DNA of 64,000 nucleotides from Saccharopolyspora elongata (GTDB lineage Bacteria; Actinomycetota; Actinomycetes; Mycobacteriales; Pseudonocardiaceae): the NCBI RefSeq assembly GCF_004348985.1, contig NZ_SMKW01000018.1:62001-126000 (forward strand), read 5' to 3'. The notes under the pieces are model-generated. The model saw only the letters and a program-made list of their open reading frames with translations, searched no databases and had not been told where the DNA came from. Shown one piece after another: positions 1 through 9,040 of the stretch. A program made the translations under genes and the position numbers. How positions within the stretch are numbered: position 1 is the stretch's first letter; the number at the start of each line of letters is the position of its first letter.

Positions 1-1437
1 TCCGACCACCTTCCAGATCTTGCCGTTGGCCTTGGCGAGCAGGTACAGGTTGCGCTGCGCGTCCGTGCCGAAGCGCAGGTCCACCCGGCCGTCGCCGACG
101 AAGTCCGTCATCCGCATCTGCTTGCCCGCGGTGTCGAACAGCTGCAACTCGTGCAGGGGCGCGCGTTCCGCGCCGCGCTTCATCCGGTTGACGTCGGTGT
201 AGAAAACGCGTCCGTCCACCAGATCGCCGAAGACGTACTTGCCCCGCAGCAGCGGGAATTGCGTTCCCCGGTACACCTGACCGCCGGAGATCGCGTGGCC
301 GCTGTCGGAGTTGCACGGCCAGCCCTGCGGCGGATCGTGGTCGTAGGCCGCGACCGGGTAGACGTAGCCGTACTTCTCGTCGTCCGCCGGCAGCGGGTAC
401 AGGTAGCATTGGTTCTCCGGGCGGAAGGTGAAGTCGCCCTCGCGCTCGCTCCACCCGAAGTTGTCCCCGGCGCGGACCTCGTACACCGCCTCGATCGCGT
501 GCTGGCCGATGTGGCCGAGGTACATCGCGTGCCGCCCCCCGGGATCCCAGCTGAACCGGTGCGGGTCGCGCATGCCGACTGCGTAGATCTCGCCCAGCGC
601 GCCGGGTGTGCCGACGAACGGATTTGACGCCGGAATGCCGTACTGGCCGCTTGGGCCATCGTTGCCCGCCGGGTCGATCCGCAGGATCTTGCCCGCCGGG
701 GTGCTCATGTCCTGCGGCACGTCGGAGTCCAGACCGATGCCGCCGTCACCGACTCCCAGGTACAGCAGGCCGTAGTCGGGGTCGCCCGGCCTGGCGGTGG
801 GGTTGAAGTCGATCTGCTGGATCGCGTGGATCTGGGTGGTGAACCCGAAGCGGAAGATCTCCCGCTGGGAACCCGAGAACACGTCGGCGGCCGGATCGTC
901 GGCGGTCCACTCGGTCACCACGCTCTGCACGGACGCGTTCGGCTGGTTCGGATAGGTCGGCTCCTCGGAGTCGATGGCCGCCTTGTCCTCGCTGTGCACC
1001 GTGTAGAACTTGCCGTTGCGCGCGAAGTCGGGGTGGAAGGCGACGAATCCGAAGCCGCTGCCCATCCCGCGCCCGGAGAAGAAGTGCTCGAAGCGCGCCT
1101 TGAAGTCCAGGTACACGTGCTGCTGACCGCCGTCCAGCAGGTACAGCGGACCGTTGAGGTCGGGTACGAACATCCGGCCGGAGCCGTCGGGCACCTCGCC
1201 GACGTAGTTGATCCGGTTGTGCCGGATCAGCCGCGGGTCGGTCGCCGGTGGCGTCGCCTCGGACGCGGGCAGCTGCGCGACCTCCTGGAGCACCAGGCCG
1301 AGCCGGGACTGCTGCGGCTCTTCGGGGATCGGATCGATGATCGGTTCGTCGGCGGCACCGGCCGCCGGTGGTGCTAACAGGGTCGCTGCGGCCACCACTG
1401 CGGTGACCGCGGCGCACCAAGATCTGCGCACGCGCAT
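1..1437 (-). CDS. Secreted PQQ-type sugar dehydrogenase (glucose/sorbosone dehydrogenase family), C-terminus cut by window edge
   Basis: Likely exported beta-propeller enzyme of the soluble aldose/sorbosone dehydrogenase family, which oxidises sugars using PQQ. Residues 1-29 are a signal peptide: MRVRRSW, then an Ala/Val-rich core ending near AAGAADE. Family-like blocks follow: GRMFVPDLNG, GSGFGFVAFHPDF, GVGDGGIGLDS, and GMRDPHRFSWDP in the second half. At least 479 residues are present, the usual size of the family, so little is missing; the stop lies beyond base 1. It is the last visible gene of the long minus-strand sugar operon, 90 bp after the DUF1080-like gene, so it probably works on the same carbohydrate outside the membrane. 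The family call is solid; substrate and true PQQ use are inferred. Confidence 0.82.
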   Translation of the reverse strand, partial: MRVRRSWCAAVTAVVAAATLLAPPAAGAADEPIIDPIPEEPQQSRLGLVLQEVAQLPASEATPPATDPRLIRHNRINYVGEVPDGSGRMFVPDLNGPLYLLDGGQQHVYLDFKARFEHFFSGRGMGSGFGFVAFHPDFARNGKFYTVHSEDKAAIDSEEPTYPNQPNASVQSVVTEWTADDPAADVFSGSQREIFRFGFTTQIHAIQQIDFNPTARPGDPDYGLLYLGVGDGGIGLDSDVPQDMSTPAGKILRIDPAGNDGPSGQYGIPASNPFVGTPGALGEIYAVGMRDPHRFSWDPGGRHAMYLGHIGQHAIEAVYEVRAGDNFGWSEREGDFTFRPENQCYLYPLPADDEKYGYVYPVAAYDHDPPQGWPCNSDSGHAISGGQVYRGTQFPLLRGKYVFGDLVDGRVFYTDVNRMKRGAERAPLHELQLFDTAGKQMRMTDFVGDGRVDLRFGTDAQRNLYLLAKANGKIWKVVG

Positions 1438-1527
1438 GGTAGGACTCCATCCCTCGCCGTTGTGGGTCGGTCATGGGGCGCAGGCCACCGGCGGAAAGCG
1501 GCGGACTGCGGGAGAAATTCCGGAAAG

Positions 1528-2199
1528 TCAGGAAGCGGGAGTGCCGATGATGGTGACGCCGCGGACGCGCCCGTAGTTGTCGAACGAGCCGAAACCGACC
1601 CGGCCACCGGAGAAGGTGGTGTCGGTCGCGGTCATCAGCGGCTCGTCGGCGCCGTCGACGTACACCGCGACCTCACCCCTCTGGGCGCGGTAGTCGAGGC
1701 GGACGTCGTGCCAGTCGGTGTCGCCTATGGCGGGCGGTGCGCCTGTGGTGCCGTCCCACTGGTCGTCGATGCGGACCCGGTCAGCGTTGTCGACGACGAA
1801 GATCCCGTTGTGCGGGTAGATCGTGTTGTCCTGCGACAGGTGCGCGTAGTAGAAGCGGGTGGGGGACTGGTAGTTGAAGATCAGCACGACATCGCGGTCG
1901 TTGCGGGTCACCGGTTCGTCGATGCGGACCTCGCCGGTCAGGCTCAGCGAGCCGAACTCCGGTCCTTTTCGGACGATGGCGTACTCGAACGGGCGGCGCG
2001 GGCCTTCCGGCGGCACTCCGCGATCGGTCATGACCACCTGACCGGCGGTGAACTCCCACTTCTCCGGCGTCAGCGGGGCCCAATGCCGGTCCGTGGCAGC
2101 GGGTCGGACCACCACGAGCCCCGGGGCGGCGGAGGCGGGCGGGATGGCCGTTGCGCACAGACCGATGACCAACCCGGTGAGCAATGTTCTTCGTCTCAT
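1528..2199 (-). CDS. Secreted DUF1080-like (3-keto-glycoside hydrolase type) protein
   Basis: A 223-residue exported protein. A short signal peptide (MRRRTLLTGLVIGL...ASA) precedes a single jelly-roll domain of the DUF1080 / 3-keto-disaccharide hydrolase type. Typical segments are RFYYAHLSQDN at about residue 115, the D-W-H-D-V-R block, and the closing pattern VYVDGADEPLMTATDTTFSG followed by GRVGFGSFDNYGRV. Members of this fold hydrolyse or bind 3-keto-glycosides, which fits the neighbouring dehydrogenase and isomerase genes. It lies 19 bp after the TIM-barrel isomerase gene and is co-directional with it. A purely carbohydrate-binding role is the main alternative, since no catalytic residues can be assigned by eye. 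Confidence 0.7.
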   Translation of the reverse strand: MRRRTLLTGLVIGLCATAIPPASAAPGLVVVRPAATDRHWAPLTPEKWEFTAGQVVMTDRGVPPEGPRRPFEYAIVRKGPEFGSLSLTGEVRIDEPVTRNDRDVVLIFNYQSPTRFYYAHLSQDNTIYPHNGIFVVDNADRVRIDDQWDGTTGAPPAIGDTDWHDVRLDYRAQRGEVAVYVDGADEPLMTATDTTFSGGRVGFGSFDNYGRVRGVTIIGTPAS

Positions 2200-2218
2200 G
2201 TGGACTTCCTCCTGGTGG

Positions 2219-3094
2219 CTAGAGGTGCGGCTCCACGAACTCGACGTATCGGCGGGTCAGGGTGGCGAGGACGTCGGAGCCGGGCGCGGCCCAGACGTCG
2301 GCGTTGAAGATCTCGACCTCGACGTCCCCGCGGTACCCGGCAGCTGAGACCGCGCGCGTGAGCGCTGCGAAGTCGATGTGGCCGTCGCCCACCATCCCGC
2401 GGCTGAGCAGTGTGTCCGCGGGTAGCGGGGTGATCCAGTCGCAGATCTGGTAGCCGACGATCCGCTGCCCGGCGCGCGCGATCTGCTCCAGCACGCCCGG
2501 CTCCCACCACACGTGGAACGTGTCGACCACGACGCCGACCACGTCCGGTGGGTGCTGCTCGGCGATGTCCAGGGCCTGGGCCAGGGTCGAGATCACCCCG
2601 CGGTCGGCGGCGAAGATCGGGTGCATCGGTTCGATGCCGAGTCGCACACCGCGTTCGCGGGCGTGCGGGACCAATGCTGCGACGGCATCGGCCACGCGCC
2701 GGCGGGCGCCGGCGAGATCGCGGTCGCCCGAGGGCAGCCCGCCGGGCACGAGCACCAGCGCGTCGCAACCGAGCGCTGCGGCCTCGTCGAGGGCGGTGAT
2801 GTTGTCGCCGATCGGATCGCCGGAGGTGAAGAAACCGCCGCGGCACAGCGAGGACACCCGCAGCCCGGCATCGCGGACCATCCGCGCGGCGACCTCCAGC
2901 CCGACCTCCGCAACCGGTTCGCGCCAGACCCCGATGCTGCCGAGCCCGGCGGCCACGCAGCCCGCCACCGCCTCGCGCAGCGACCAGTTGGCGGTGGTGC
3001 GCTGGTTCAGCGAGAGCCGGGCCAGCCGCGGGTCACCGGGCTGCGGAGTCGGCACCCTGGCCGGTGCGTTCGTCGGCACGTCGCGCGCGCTCAT
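2219..3094 (-). CDS. Sugar phosphate isomerase/epimerase-type TIM-barrel protein
   Basis: A 291-residue member of the xylose-isomerase-like TIM-barrel superfamily (IolE, AP-endonuclease-2 fold). These metal-dependent enzymes isomerise, epimerise or beta-eliminate sugars and keto-sugars. Visible blocks are the N-terminal LSLNQRTTANWSL strand, LGIEPMHPIF with a metal-ligand Glu, VVDTFHVWWEPG with conserved Asp and His, HIDFAALTRAV, and the terminal VEVEIFNADVWAAPG with a conserved Glu. The chosen ATG shares an ATGA overlap with the stop of the DUF993 gene, which implies translational coupling and excludes the longer upstream start. In context it probably acts on the product of the Gfo/Idh/MocA enzyme. 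Confidence 0.8.
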   Translation of the reverse strand: MSARDVPTNAPARVPTPQPGDPRLARLSLNQRTTANWSLREAVAGCVAAGLGSIGVWREPVAEVGLEVAARMVRDAGLRVSSLCRGGFFTSGDPIGDNITALDEAAALGCDALVLVPGGLPSGDRDLAGARRRVADAVAALVPHARERGVRLGIEPMHPIFAADRGVISTLAQALDIAEQHPPDVVGVVVDTFHVWWEPGVLEQIARAGQRIVGYQICDWITPLPADTLLSRGMVGDGHIDFAALTRAVSAAGYRGDVEVEIFNADVWAAPGSDVLATLTRRYVEFVEPHL

Positions 3095-4248
3095 GCAGCG
3101 GCCCCCGCAGCGTCGAGCCACAACCGCATCCGCTGCGCGGCGAACTCCGGATCGACCAGCAACTGCGCGTCGTTGGCCAGCGCGAAGATCCGCGCCAGAT
3201 GCACGATGCTGCGCGCGGAGTGCAACCCGCCGAGCATCGTGAAGCCCGGCTGGTGGCCGTTGAGCCAGCTCAGGAAGGCGATCCCGGTCTTGTAGTAGAA
3301 GGTCGGTGCGCTGAACACGTGCCGCGACAGCGGGAGCGTCGCATCCATTTCCGCGTCGTAGGTCGCGAGGTCGCCATCGTCGAGCGCGGCCAGCGCCGCC
3401 GACGCGGCCGGGGCGATCGCGGCGAACGCGCCGAGCAGCGCGTCCGAGTGGTGTTGCGAGTCGCCGCGGATCAGCTCCGGGTAGTTGAAGTCGTCACCGG
3501 TGTAGAGGCGCACGCCGGTCGGCAGCGCGGCGCGCAGACCACGCTCGTGCTCGGCCGACAGCAGGGACACCTTCACGCCGTCGACCTTCGCGGCGTGGTC
3601 GCGGACGAGGTCGAGGAAGGACTCGGTGGCTGTGGGCAGGTCGGTCGAGCCCCAGTAACCGGCCAGGTGCGGGTCGAAGACCTCGCCGAGCCAGTGCAGG
3701 ATCACCGGCTCGGCGACCTGCCGCAGCACCGCGTCGTACACCCGCCGGTAGTCGTCGGCGGCGCGGGCGATGGCGGCCAGCTGACGGGAGGCCATCACGA
3801 TCACCTGCGAACCGGTCGACTCCACGAAGCCGACTTGCTCCTCGTAGGCCGCGACGACCTCGTCGAGGGTAGTGGCCCCGGCCCGGTGGTCGGTGCCCGC
3901 CCCGGAGGCGATCCGAGCGCCGGAGGAGCGGGCCTGATCGGCGCTGCGGCGGACGAGTTCCTGCACCGCGGGCCAGTCCAGGCCCATGTTGCGCTGCGCG
4001 GTGTCCATCGCTTCCGCCACCCCGAGCCCGTAGCGGAACAGCTCACGGCGGAAGGCCAATGTGGACTCCCAGTCCACTGCCGCCGGCGCCCCCGGGGTGT
4101 TGTCGCCGAGCGGGTCGGCGACGACGTGCGCGGCGGCGAACGCGACCCGCGAGCCGTACGGCTGCGGATGTTCCTTCCACCGCCTGGGTTCGCGCAGCAC
4201 GACTCGCGCCCAGGTGCCCTGGCCGGTGGGCAGTTCGATCGCGGTCAT
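3091..4248 (-). CDS. DUF993 family protein (dihydrodipicolinate-synthase-like aldolase/lyase fold)
   Basis: A 385-residue protein matching the DUF993 group, distant relatives of DapA/NanA lyases with a TIM barrel. It begins MTAIELPTGQGTWARVVLRE and ends PEFAAQRMRLWLDAAGAAA. Regions such as GSQVIVMASRQLAAIARAA and PVILHWLGEVFDPHLAGYWG resemble the barrel strands of the family. The ATG overlaps the stop of the dehydrogenase gene upstream (ATGA), and its own stop overlaps the isomerase start the same way, so the three enzymes form one translationally coupled unit. A carbon-carbon bond cleavage in sugar catabolism is likely, but the reaction for this family is not something I can state with certainty. 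Confidence 0.72.
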   Translation of the reverse strand: MTAIELPTGQGTWARVVLREPRRWKEHPQPYGSRVAFAAAHVVADPLGDNTPGAPAAVDWESTLAFRRELFRYGLGVAEAMDTAQRNMGLDWPAVQELVRRSADQARSSGARIASGAGTDHRAGATTLDEVVAAYEEQVGFVESTGSQVIVMASRQLAAIARAADDYRRVYDAVLRQVAEPVILHWLGEVFDPHLAGYWGSTDLPTATESFLDLVRDHAAKVDGVKVSLLSAEHERGLRAALPTGVRLYTGDDFNYPELIRGDSQHHSDALLGAFAAIAPAASAALAALDDGDLATYDAEMDATLPLSRHVFSAPTFYYKTGIAFLSWLNGHQPGFTMLGGLHSARSIVHLARIFALANDAQLLVDPEFAAQRMRLWLDAAGAAA

Positions 4249-5399
4249 GCCGCGCCGCCGGTGGGCAGCTCGATGCGGCGGCCCTCTGCCGACGAGGTGA
4301 GACCGGCGGCGGCGAGCCGGAGGCCGCGCACCCCGGCCGCCAGGTCGTAGGGGTGCGGCCTGCCGTGGTGCACGTCCAGCAGGAACCGCTCCCACTGCGC
4401 GCGGAAACCGTTGTGGAACTCCGCGTTGTCGGGGATTTCGTCCCACTGGCCGCGGAAGTCCTCGGTGGTGGGCACGTCGGGGTTCCACGACGGCCGCGGG
4501 GTGCGCACCCGCGGCTGGATCCGGCAGCCGAACAGGCCCGCGACCGCCGACCCGTGCGTGCCGTCGACCTGGAACTCCAGCAGTTCCTTGCGTTCCACCC
4601 GCACCGCCCACGACGAGTTGATCTGCGCGATGACCCCGCCGTCGAGCTCGAAGATCGCGTAAGCCGCGTCGTCGGCGGTGGCGTCGTAGCGCTGCCCGTC
4701 CTCGTCCCAGCGCTCCGGGATGTGCGTGACGGCCTTCGCGGTGACCGCGCGGACCCGGCCGAAAATGTTCTCCAGCACGTAGTTCCAGTGGCAGAACATG
4801 TCCAGCACCACGCCGCCGCCATCCTCGGCCCGGTAGTTCCAGCTCGGCCGCTGCGCGGGAAGCAGGTCGCCCTCGAATACCCAGTAGCCGAACTCCCCGC
4901 GCACGGAGAGGATCCGGCCGAAGAAGCCCGCGTCCACCAGCCGCTTGAGCTTCTGCAAGCCCGGCAGGAAGATCTTGTCGTGCACGACGCCGTTGACGAC
5001 CCCGGCGTCTTCGGCCGCCTTCACCAGTTCCTCGCCTTCGGCCACGGTCTCGGCCACAGGCTTCTCGGCGTAGACGTGCTTGCCCGCGGCCACGGCCTTC
5101 AGCACGGCCTTGCGGCGCTCGCTGGTGACCTGGGTGTCGAAGTAGATCTCCGCGGCGTCCTCGGCCAGCAGCGCGTCGAGATCGGTGCTCCACTCGGCGA
5201 TGTCGTGCTGGGCGGCGATGCGGGCCAGCTTCTCGGCGTTGCGGCCGACCAGGACCGGCTCGACCTGGATGCGGCTACCGTCGGCGAGCGGCACGCCGCC
5301 GTCGTCGCGGATCGCCAGCACCGAACGCAGCAGGTGCTGGCGGTAGCCCATCCGGCCGGTGACGCCGTTCATCAGGATGCGGTAGGTGCGATCGGTCAT
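4245..5399 (-). CDS. Gfo/Idh/MocA family oxidoreductase
   Basis: A 384-residue NAD(P)-dependent dehydrogenase of the Gfo/Idh/MocA family, which oxidises sugars or inositols, often at C3. The N-terminal Rossmann part has an unusual nucleotide loop (ILMNGVTGRMG, residues 8-18). The hallmark EKPVAET sequence, with its catalytic-region Lys, lies near residue 115. The C-terminal substrate domain carries the GGGVVLDMFCHW block, where Asp and His normally line the active site. Start: ATG with AGGGAG about 9 bases upstream. The gene sits just after the LivF-type ATPase gene and overlaps DUF993. Taken with the isomerase and DUF1080-like genes, it suggests a 3-keto-sugar pathway. Confidence 0.83.
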   Translation of the reverse strand: MTDRTYRILMNGVTGRMGYRQHLLRSVLAIRDDGGVPLADGSRIQVEPVLVGRNAEKLARIAAQHDIAEWSTDLDALLAEDAAEIYFDTQVTSERRKAVLKAVAAGKHVYAEKPVAETVAEGEELVKAAEDAGVVNGVVHDKIFLPGLQKLKRLVDAGFFGRILSVRGEFGYWVFEGDLLPAQRPSWNYRAEDGGGVVLDMFCHWNYVLENIFGRVRAVTAKAVTHIPERWDEDGQRYDATADDAAYAIFELDGGVIAQINSSWAVRVERKELLEFQVDGTHGSAVAGLFGCRIQPRVRTPRPSWNPDVPTTEDFRGQWDEIPDNAEFHNGFRAQWERFLLDVHHGRPHPYDLAAGVRGLRLAAAGLTSSAEGRRIELPTGGAA

Positions 5400-5401
5400 C
5401 G

Positions 5402-6190
5402 TCACTGGCTCCCTGTCTTCAACGTCTTCGACGATGTGGTGCTGGAGCGTCGATTGCCGAGGTAGAGCTCGCCGAGTTTCGGGTCGGCGAGCAGGTCGGA
5501 TGCCGGGCCGGAGATGTGCACCCGGCCGAGGTCGAGTACGCAGCCCAGGTCGGCGACCTCCAATGCGCGGCGGGCGTTCTGCTCCACCAGCAGCACCGCC
5601 GTCCCCGCATCGCGCATCCGCGCCACCTGGGCGAACACGGTCTCGGTCGCCTTGGGGTCCAGGCCCATCGACGGCTCGTCGAGCAGCACGACCTTCGGGC
5701 TGACCATCAGCGACCGGGCGAACTCCACCTGCTTCTGCTGGCCGCCGGAAAGCGCCCCGGCCAGCGCGTCCCACCGCTCGGCCACGACCGGGAACAGCTC
5801 CTTGACGAAGGCCACGCGGTCGGCGATCTTGGACCTGTCCCGCAGCGTGTACGCGCCGAGCAGCACGTTCTCCGCGACCGTCATCTCCTTGAACACGCTG
5901 TGCCCCTGGAGCACGTGGGACAGGCCGGCTTCGAGCATCTGCTGCGGGCGGCGGCTCGTGACGTCCTTCCCGCACACCAGAATCCGGCCGGATCGCGGCG
6001 TGAGCATGCCGCTGGCGACCTTGAGCACTGTGGACTTCCCGGCGCCGTTGGGCCCCACGAGGCAGACCACGCTGGCCGACGGCACCCGCACTGTCAGCCC
6101 GCGCAGCACTAGCGCCGCGCGCCCGTACCCGGCCTCGACGTCGACGAGTTCGAGCAGGTGCTCGCCCGAACCCCGCTGCTCAGATCCCAA
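5402..6190 (-). CDS. ABC transporter ATP-binding protein, LivF type
   Basis: Second ATPase (262 residues) of a branched-chain-amino-acid-type (HAAT) importer. Walker A is GPNGAGKST (about residues 46-54). A Q-loop region follows, then the signature LSGGQQKQ, Walker B KVVLLDEP and an H-loop-like stretch replaced by LLVEQN, as is usual in LivF. The start is TTG with a GGAGG six bases upstream. It overlaps the LivG-type stop by 11 bases, which supports this rather than a later start. The C-terminus is extended by a Ser/Thr-rich tail. The operon context is sugar catabolism, so the cargo is probably not a branched-chain amino acid. Confidence 0.88.
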   Translation of the reverse strand: MGSEQRGSGEHLLELVDVEAGYGRAALVLRGLTVRVPSASVVCLVGPNGAGKSTVLKVASGMLTPRSGRILVCGKDVTSRRPQQMLEAGLSHVLQGHSVFKEMTVAENVLLGAYTLRDRSKIADRVAFVKELFPVVAERWDALAGALSGGQQKQVEFARSLMVSPKVVLLDEPSMGLDPKATETVFAQVARMRDAGTAVLLVEQNARRALEVADLGCVLDLGRVHISGPASDLLADPKLGELYLGNRRSSTTSSKTLKTGSQ

Positions 6191-6914
6191 GGTAGGCCTC
6201 CAGGACTCGTGGGTCGTTGCGGACCTCGTCGGGCGTGCCCGCGGCGATCGGCCGCCCGCGGTCGAAGACGACCACGTGGTCGGACAGGCTCATCACCAGG
6301 TCCATGTTGTGCTCCACGATCAGGAAGGTCCGGCCCTCGGCGTTGAGCGCGCGCACCAGCTCCCCGATCCGCTCGATCAGCGCCGGGTTCACCCCGCCCG
6401 CGGGCTCGTCGAGCAGGACCGTCTCGGGATCGGCCATCAGCACCCCGGCGAGTTCGAGCAGCTTCTGCTGGCCGTAGGACAGGTCGCGGGCTTGCACGTC
6501 GGCCAGGTGCTCGATGCCGACGCGGGTGAGCAGTTCGCGCGCCCGGTCCAGGTCGGCGCGCTGGCGCGCGGAGACCAGCTGGCCGAGCAGGGTTCGGGAG
6601 CGGACCGGGACCAGCAGGTTCTCCAGCGCCGTCATCCGCGGGAAGATCCGGCACAGCTGGAAGCTGCGGCCGATGCCCGCGCGGGCGATCCGGTGCGGCG
6701 GACGGCCGGTGATGTCCCGGCCGTGGTAGCTCGCGGTGCCCGAATCGGGTTTGATCATCCCGGTGACGCAGTTGAAGAACGTGGTCTTACCCGATCCGTT
6801 GGGGCCGATCAGCGCGTTGACCTTGCCGTGCCGGAAGGCGACGGTGGCCCCGTCGACGGCGCGCACTCCGCCGAAGGACTTGGTCAGGCCGGTGGTTTCC
6901 AGTCCCGTGCTCAC
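6180..6914 (-). CDS. ABC transporter ATP-binding protein, LivG type
   Basis: First ATPase (244 residues) of the HAAT importer. Walker A is GPNGSGKTT (about residues 37-45), the ABC signature LSYGQQKLLEL, Walker B TVLLDEPAGGVNP, followed by the LIVEHNMDLVMSLSDHVVVFD switch region typical of LivG. The GTG start overlaps the LivM-type stop as GTGA, so translation of permease and ATPase is coupled; the longer upstream reading frame in this phase is just an antisense-free extension and is not needed. It is expected to pair with the LivF-type subunit at the cytoplasmic face of the permease dimer. Confidence 0.88.
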   Translation of the reverse strand: MSTGLETTGLTKSFGGVRAVDGATVAFRHGKVNALIGPNGSGKTTFFNCVTGMIKPDSGTASYHGRDITGRPPHRIARAGIGRSFQLCRIFPRMTALENLLVPVRSRTLLGQLVSARQRADLDRARELLTRVGIEHLADVQARDLSYGQQKLLELAGVLMADPETVLLDEPAGGVNPALIERIGELVRALNAEGRTFLIVEHNMDLVMSLSDHVVVFDRGRPIAAGTPDEVRNDPRVLEAYLGI

Positions 6915-7963
6915 AGGCGCGCCTCCTCGACGGTCCCGGCCCGGCGCTGCTCGGCGAGCTCGGCCTGGCTGACTTCCCGGATCGACGCCGTCCGCGGGCG
7001 GAACCGGTGCAGCAGGTCGCGCAGCGCCGGGATGATCCCGTCCGGCATGAACAGCACGACTGCGGCGAGCAGCACGCCCAGCGCGACCAGGTGCAGCTGG
7101 GTGTCGCCGTACTGGGCCTTGAAGTACTCCACGGCGTAGCCGACGATCACCGCGCCGAGCACCGGCCCGAACAGGCTGCGCACGCCGCCGAGCAGGCTCA
7201 TCAGCACCAGGTAGGAACCGGTCAGCACGGAGAACTGGAAGATCGGGTCCAGGAACCCGAACCACAGCGCGTAGAGCCCGCCGCCCAGGGCGGTGAAGAA
7301 CGCCGAGACGACGAACGCGACGAGCTTGTAGGTGAAGGTCGGCACCCCGAGCGCTTCGGCCTTGTCCTCGTCTTCCCGGATCGCCTTCAGCCCGGAGCCG
7401 AACCGGGAGCGGTCGATCGCCCACCAGCACAGCAGGGCGACGGCCAGCAGCGCGGCGTGCAGGTAGAAGAACCGCTCGTGCTGCTCGGGGCGGAGCACGT
7501 CCGGGCCGAACGGGCGCGGTACGCGCAAACCGTTCGAGCCGCCGGTGAAGTCTCCCCAGCTCTGGAAGACCAGCAGCGTGATCAGCACCAGCGCGATCGA
7601 GACGATGACGAACGACGCACCGCGCACCCGCAGGCTGGCGATGCCGATCGGCACCGCGAGCACCGCGACGACCACGCCGCCGAGGACGAGCGCGAGCCAC
7701 GGGTTCAGATCCGCGCGCACGACCAGCAGCGCGGTGGCGTAGCCGCCGAGCCCGGAGTACGCCGCGTGGCCCAGCGAGACGTAGCCGGTGAACCCGCCTA
7801 CGAAGTTCCACGACGTGGCCAGCACGGCATAGCTCATGATCACCACGCCGACCGACAGGATGAACGGATCCGGTGCCAGCGCGGGGAAAGCGACCACCAG
7901 CGCGGCCAGCGCGAGAAGGCCGACGAGCTTCGCGGCGCGGGCGGGATCAGAAACGCTGCGCAA
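6911..7963 (-). CDS. ABC transporter permease, LivM type
   Basis: Integral membrane permease of 350 residues with about ten hydrophobic segments, starting LRSVSDPARAAKLVGLLAL. LivM family landmarks are SWNFVGGFTGYVSLGHAAYSG near residue 50 and the cytoplasmic loop FGSGLKAIREDEDKAEALG near residue 220, where the ATPases dock. The start is TTG at 7963 with GGAGG five bases upstream. It overlaps the LivH-type gene by 17 bases, and a longer ATG frame from 8128 would bury the reading frame inside LivH. The C-terminal 40 residues are charged and cytoplasmic. Confidence 0.85.
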   Translation of the reverse strand: MRSVSDPARAAKLVGLLALAALVVAFPALAPDPFILSVGVVIMSYAVLATSWNFVGGFTGYVSLGHAAYSGLGGYATALLVVRADLNPWLALVLGGVVVAVLAVPIGIASLRVRGASFVIVSIALVLITLLVFQSWGDFTGGSNGLRVPRPFGPDVLRPEQHERFFYLHAALLAVALLCWWAIDRSRFGSGLKAIREDEDKAEALGVPTFTYKLVAFVVSAFFTALGGGLYALWFGFLDPIFQFSVLTGSYLVLMSLLGGVRSLFGPVLGAVIVGYAVEYFKAQYGDTQLHLVALGVLLAAVVLFMPDGIIPALRDLLHRFRPRTASIREVSQAELAEQRRAGTVEEARL

Positions 7964-8831
7964 GGCGGCCTCCGAAGAATCCCTGGGGGTGCAGCAGCAA
8001 GGTGGCGAACAGCGCGACGTAGAAAACCGTTTGCGCCCAAGTCGTTCCGAGCGGCAGCTGGAGCAGGCTCTGGCCGAGCCCCAGCACCATGGCGGCGATC
8101 GCCGCCCCCGGGATGCTGCCCAGCCCACCCACCACGATGATCGCCATCAGCGGGCCGATCCAGTGCCAATGCAGCGAGGGGTAGATCGTGGAGTCCAGGG
8201 CCAGCGCAGTCCCGCCGATCGCCGCGGTGGCCAGGCCCAACCCGAACCCGTAGCCGGCGATCCGGCCGGTGTTGATGCCGACCAGCTGCGCGGCCTCCCG
8301 GTGCTGGATCGTGGCGCGCAGCGCCTGGCCGAACCGGGTCTTCTTCAGCAGCAGGTAGAGCCCGGCCAGCGACGCCGCGGCGAGGCCGAACGCGATCAGC
8401 TTCACCACCGGGATGCTGGCGCCGAAGAACTGGATGTCCGCGCCGGAGTAGGGCAGCTGGATGCGCCGGTGGGTGCCGCTGAAGACGAGCCCGAGCGCGC
8501 CCTCGATCACCAGCGCGACGGCGAACGTCAGCAGCACCGACATCATGGTCAGCGTCGCCGGGCGGAGCCGCGAGATCAGCAGCCGCTGCATGAGCACGCC
8601 CACCGCGAAGAACAGCGGGACGGTCACCAGCAGCGACAGCAGCGGGTCCAAACCGGTCTGGAGGTTGAAGAACCAGGCCAGGTACGCCGCCAGGATCAGG
8701 AAGGCCGAGTGCGCCAGCATCACCACGCGCATCACGCCGAAGTACAGCGTCAGGCCCGCGGAGAGGAGGGCGTAGAGCCCGCCGAGCAGCCCCCCGAGCA
8801 CCAAGCTCTGCAACAGAAGCGATCCGGTCAT
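7947..8831 (-). CDS. ABC transporter permease, LivH type
   Basis: Integral membrane permease of 294 residues, MTGSLLLQSLVLGGLLGGLYALLSAG at the N-terminus (read in shorter pieces), with about eight membrane spans. The docking loop KKTRFGQALRATIQHREAA lies near residue 190, and GPLMAIIVVGGLGSIPGAAIAA is the conserved LivH block near residue 235. It is the second gene of the transporter set. A dispersed repeat element of about 185 bp separates it from the solute-binding protein gene upstream, leaving only about 25 bp of unique leader before its ATG. Confidence 0.88.
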   Translation of the reverse strand: MTGSLLLQSLVLGGLLGGLYALLSAGLTLYFGVMRVVMLAHSAFLILAAYLAWFFNLQTGLDPLLSLLVTVPLFFAVGVLMQRLLISRLRPATLTMMSVLLTFAVALVIEGALGLVFSGTHRRIQLPYSGADIQFFGASIPVVKLIAFGLAAASLAGLYLLLKKTRFGQALRATIQHREAAQLVGINTGRIAGYGFGLGLATAAIGGTALALDSTIYPSLHWHWIGPLMAIIVVGGLGSIPGAAIAAMVLGLGQSLLQLPLGTTWAQTVFYVALFATLLLHPQGFFGGRLAQRF

Positions 8832-8855
8832 TTAGAGCCTCTTTCCAGACTCGTT

Positions 8856-9040
8856 TTGCGTTGGCGGTGCGGGTAGCGGCCCCCCTGCGGGAATTACGGT
8901 CGCCTTCTCGCTGTGGGATCCCCGACTCATGAATGCCAATTCACCACGTCGGGGCTGTCCTCGCGAGAAGACCCCTGAGAACCCGCGGCGGTGCCGGTTG
9001 GGAGGGTGGGCTAAGCGGCTGCGCCGCTTCAAAGACAAAG
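8856..9040 (-). repeat. Dispersed intergenic element, copy A (reverse orientation)
   Basis: This is one of three related elements in the window (others at 41529-41740 and 55639-55856). Read on the minus strand it begins near 9040 with a perfect hairpin AAGCGGC-gca-GCCGCTT (9013-9029). It then shares with the other copies GCACCGCCGCGGGTTCTCAG, GAGGACAGCCCC, AGTCGGGGATCCC, TAAYTCCCGCAGGGG and CGCTACC-GCACCGCC in the same order. It is shorter and more diverged than the other two. It fills nearly all of the gap between the solute-binding protein stop and the LivH-type start. No open frame is kept across the three copies. Confidence 0.8.

Noticed and set aside
3091..5193. 700-codon frame covering the dehydrogenase
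   Set aside because: Overlaps the Gfo/Idh/MocA gene in another phase; only the part from the ATG at 4248 is a real gene (DUF993).
8856..9040. Insertion sequence remnant with a transposase
   Set aside because: No transposase fragment and no clear terminal inverted repeats; it fits a non-coding repeat.
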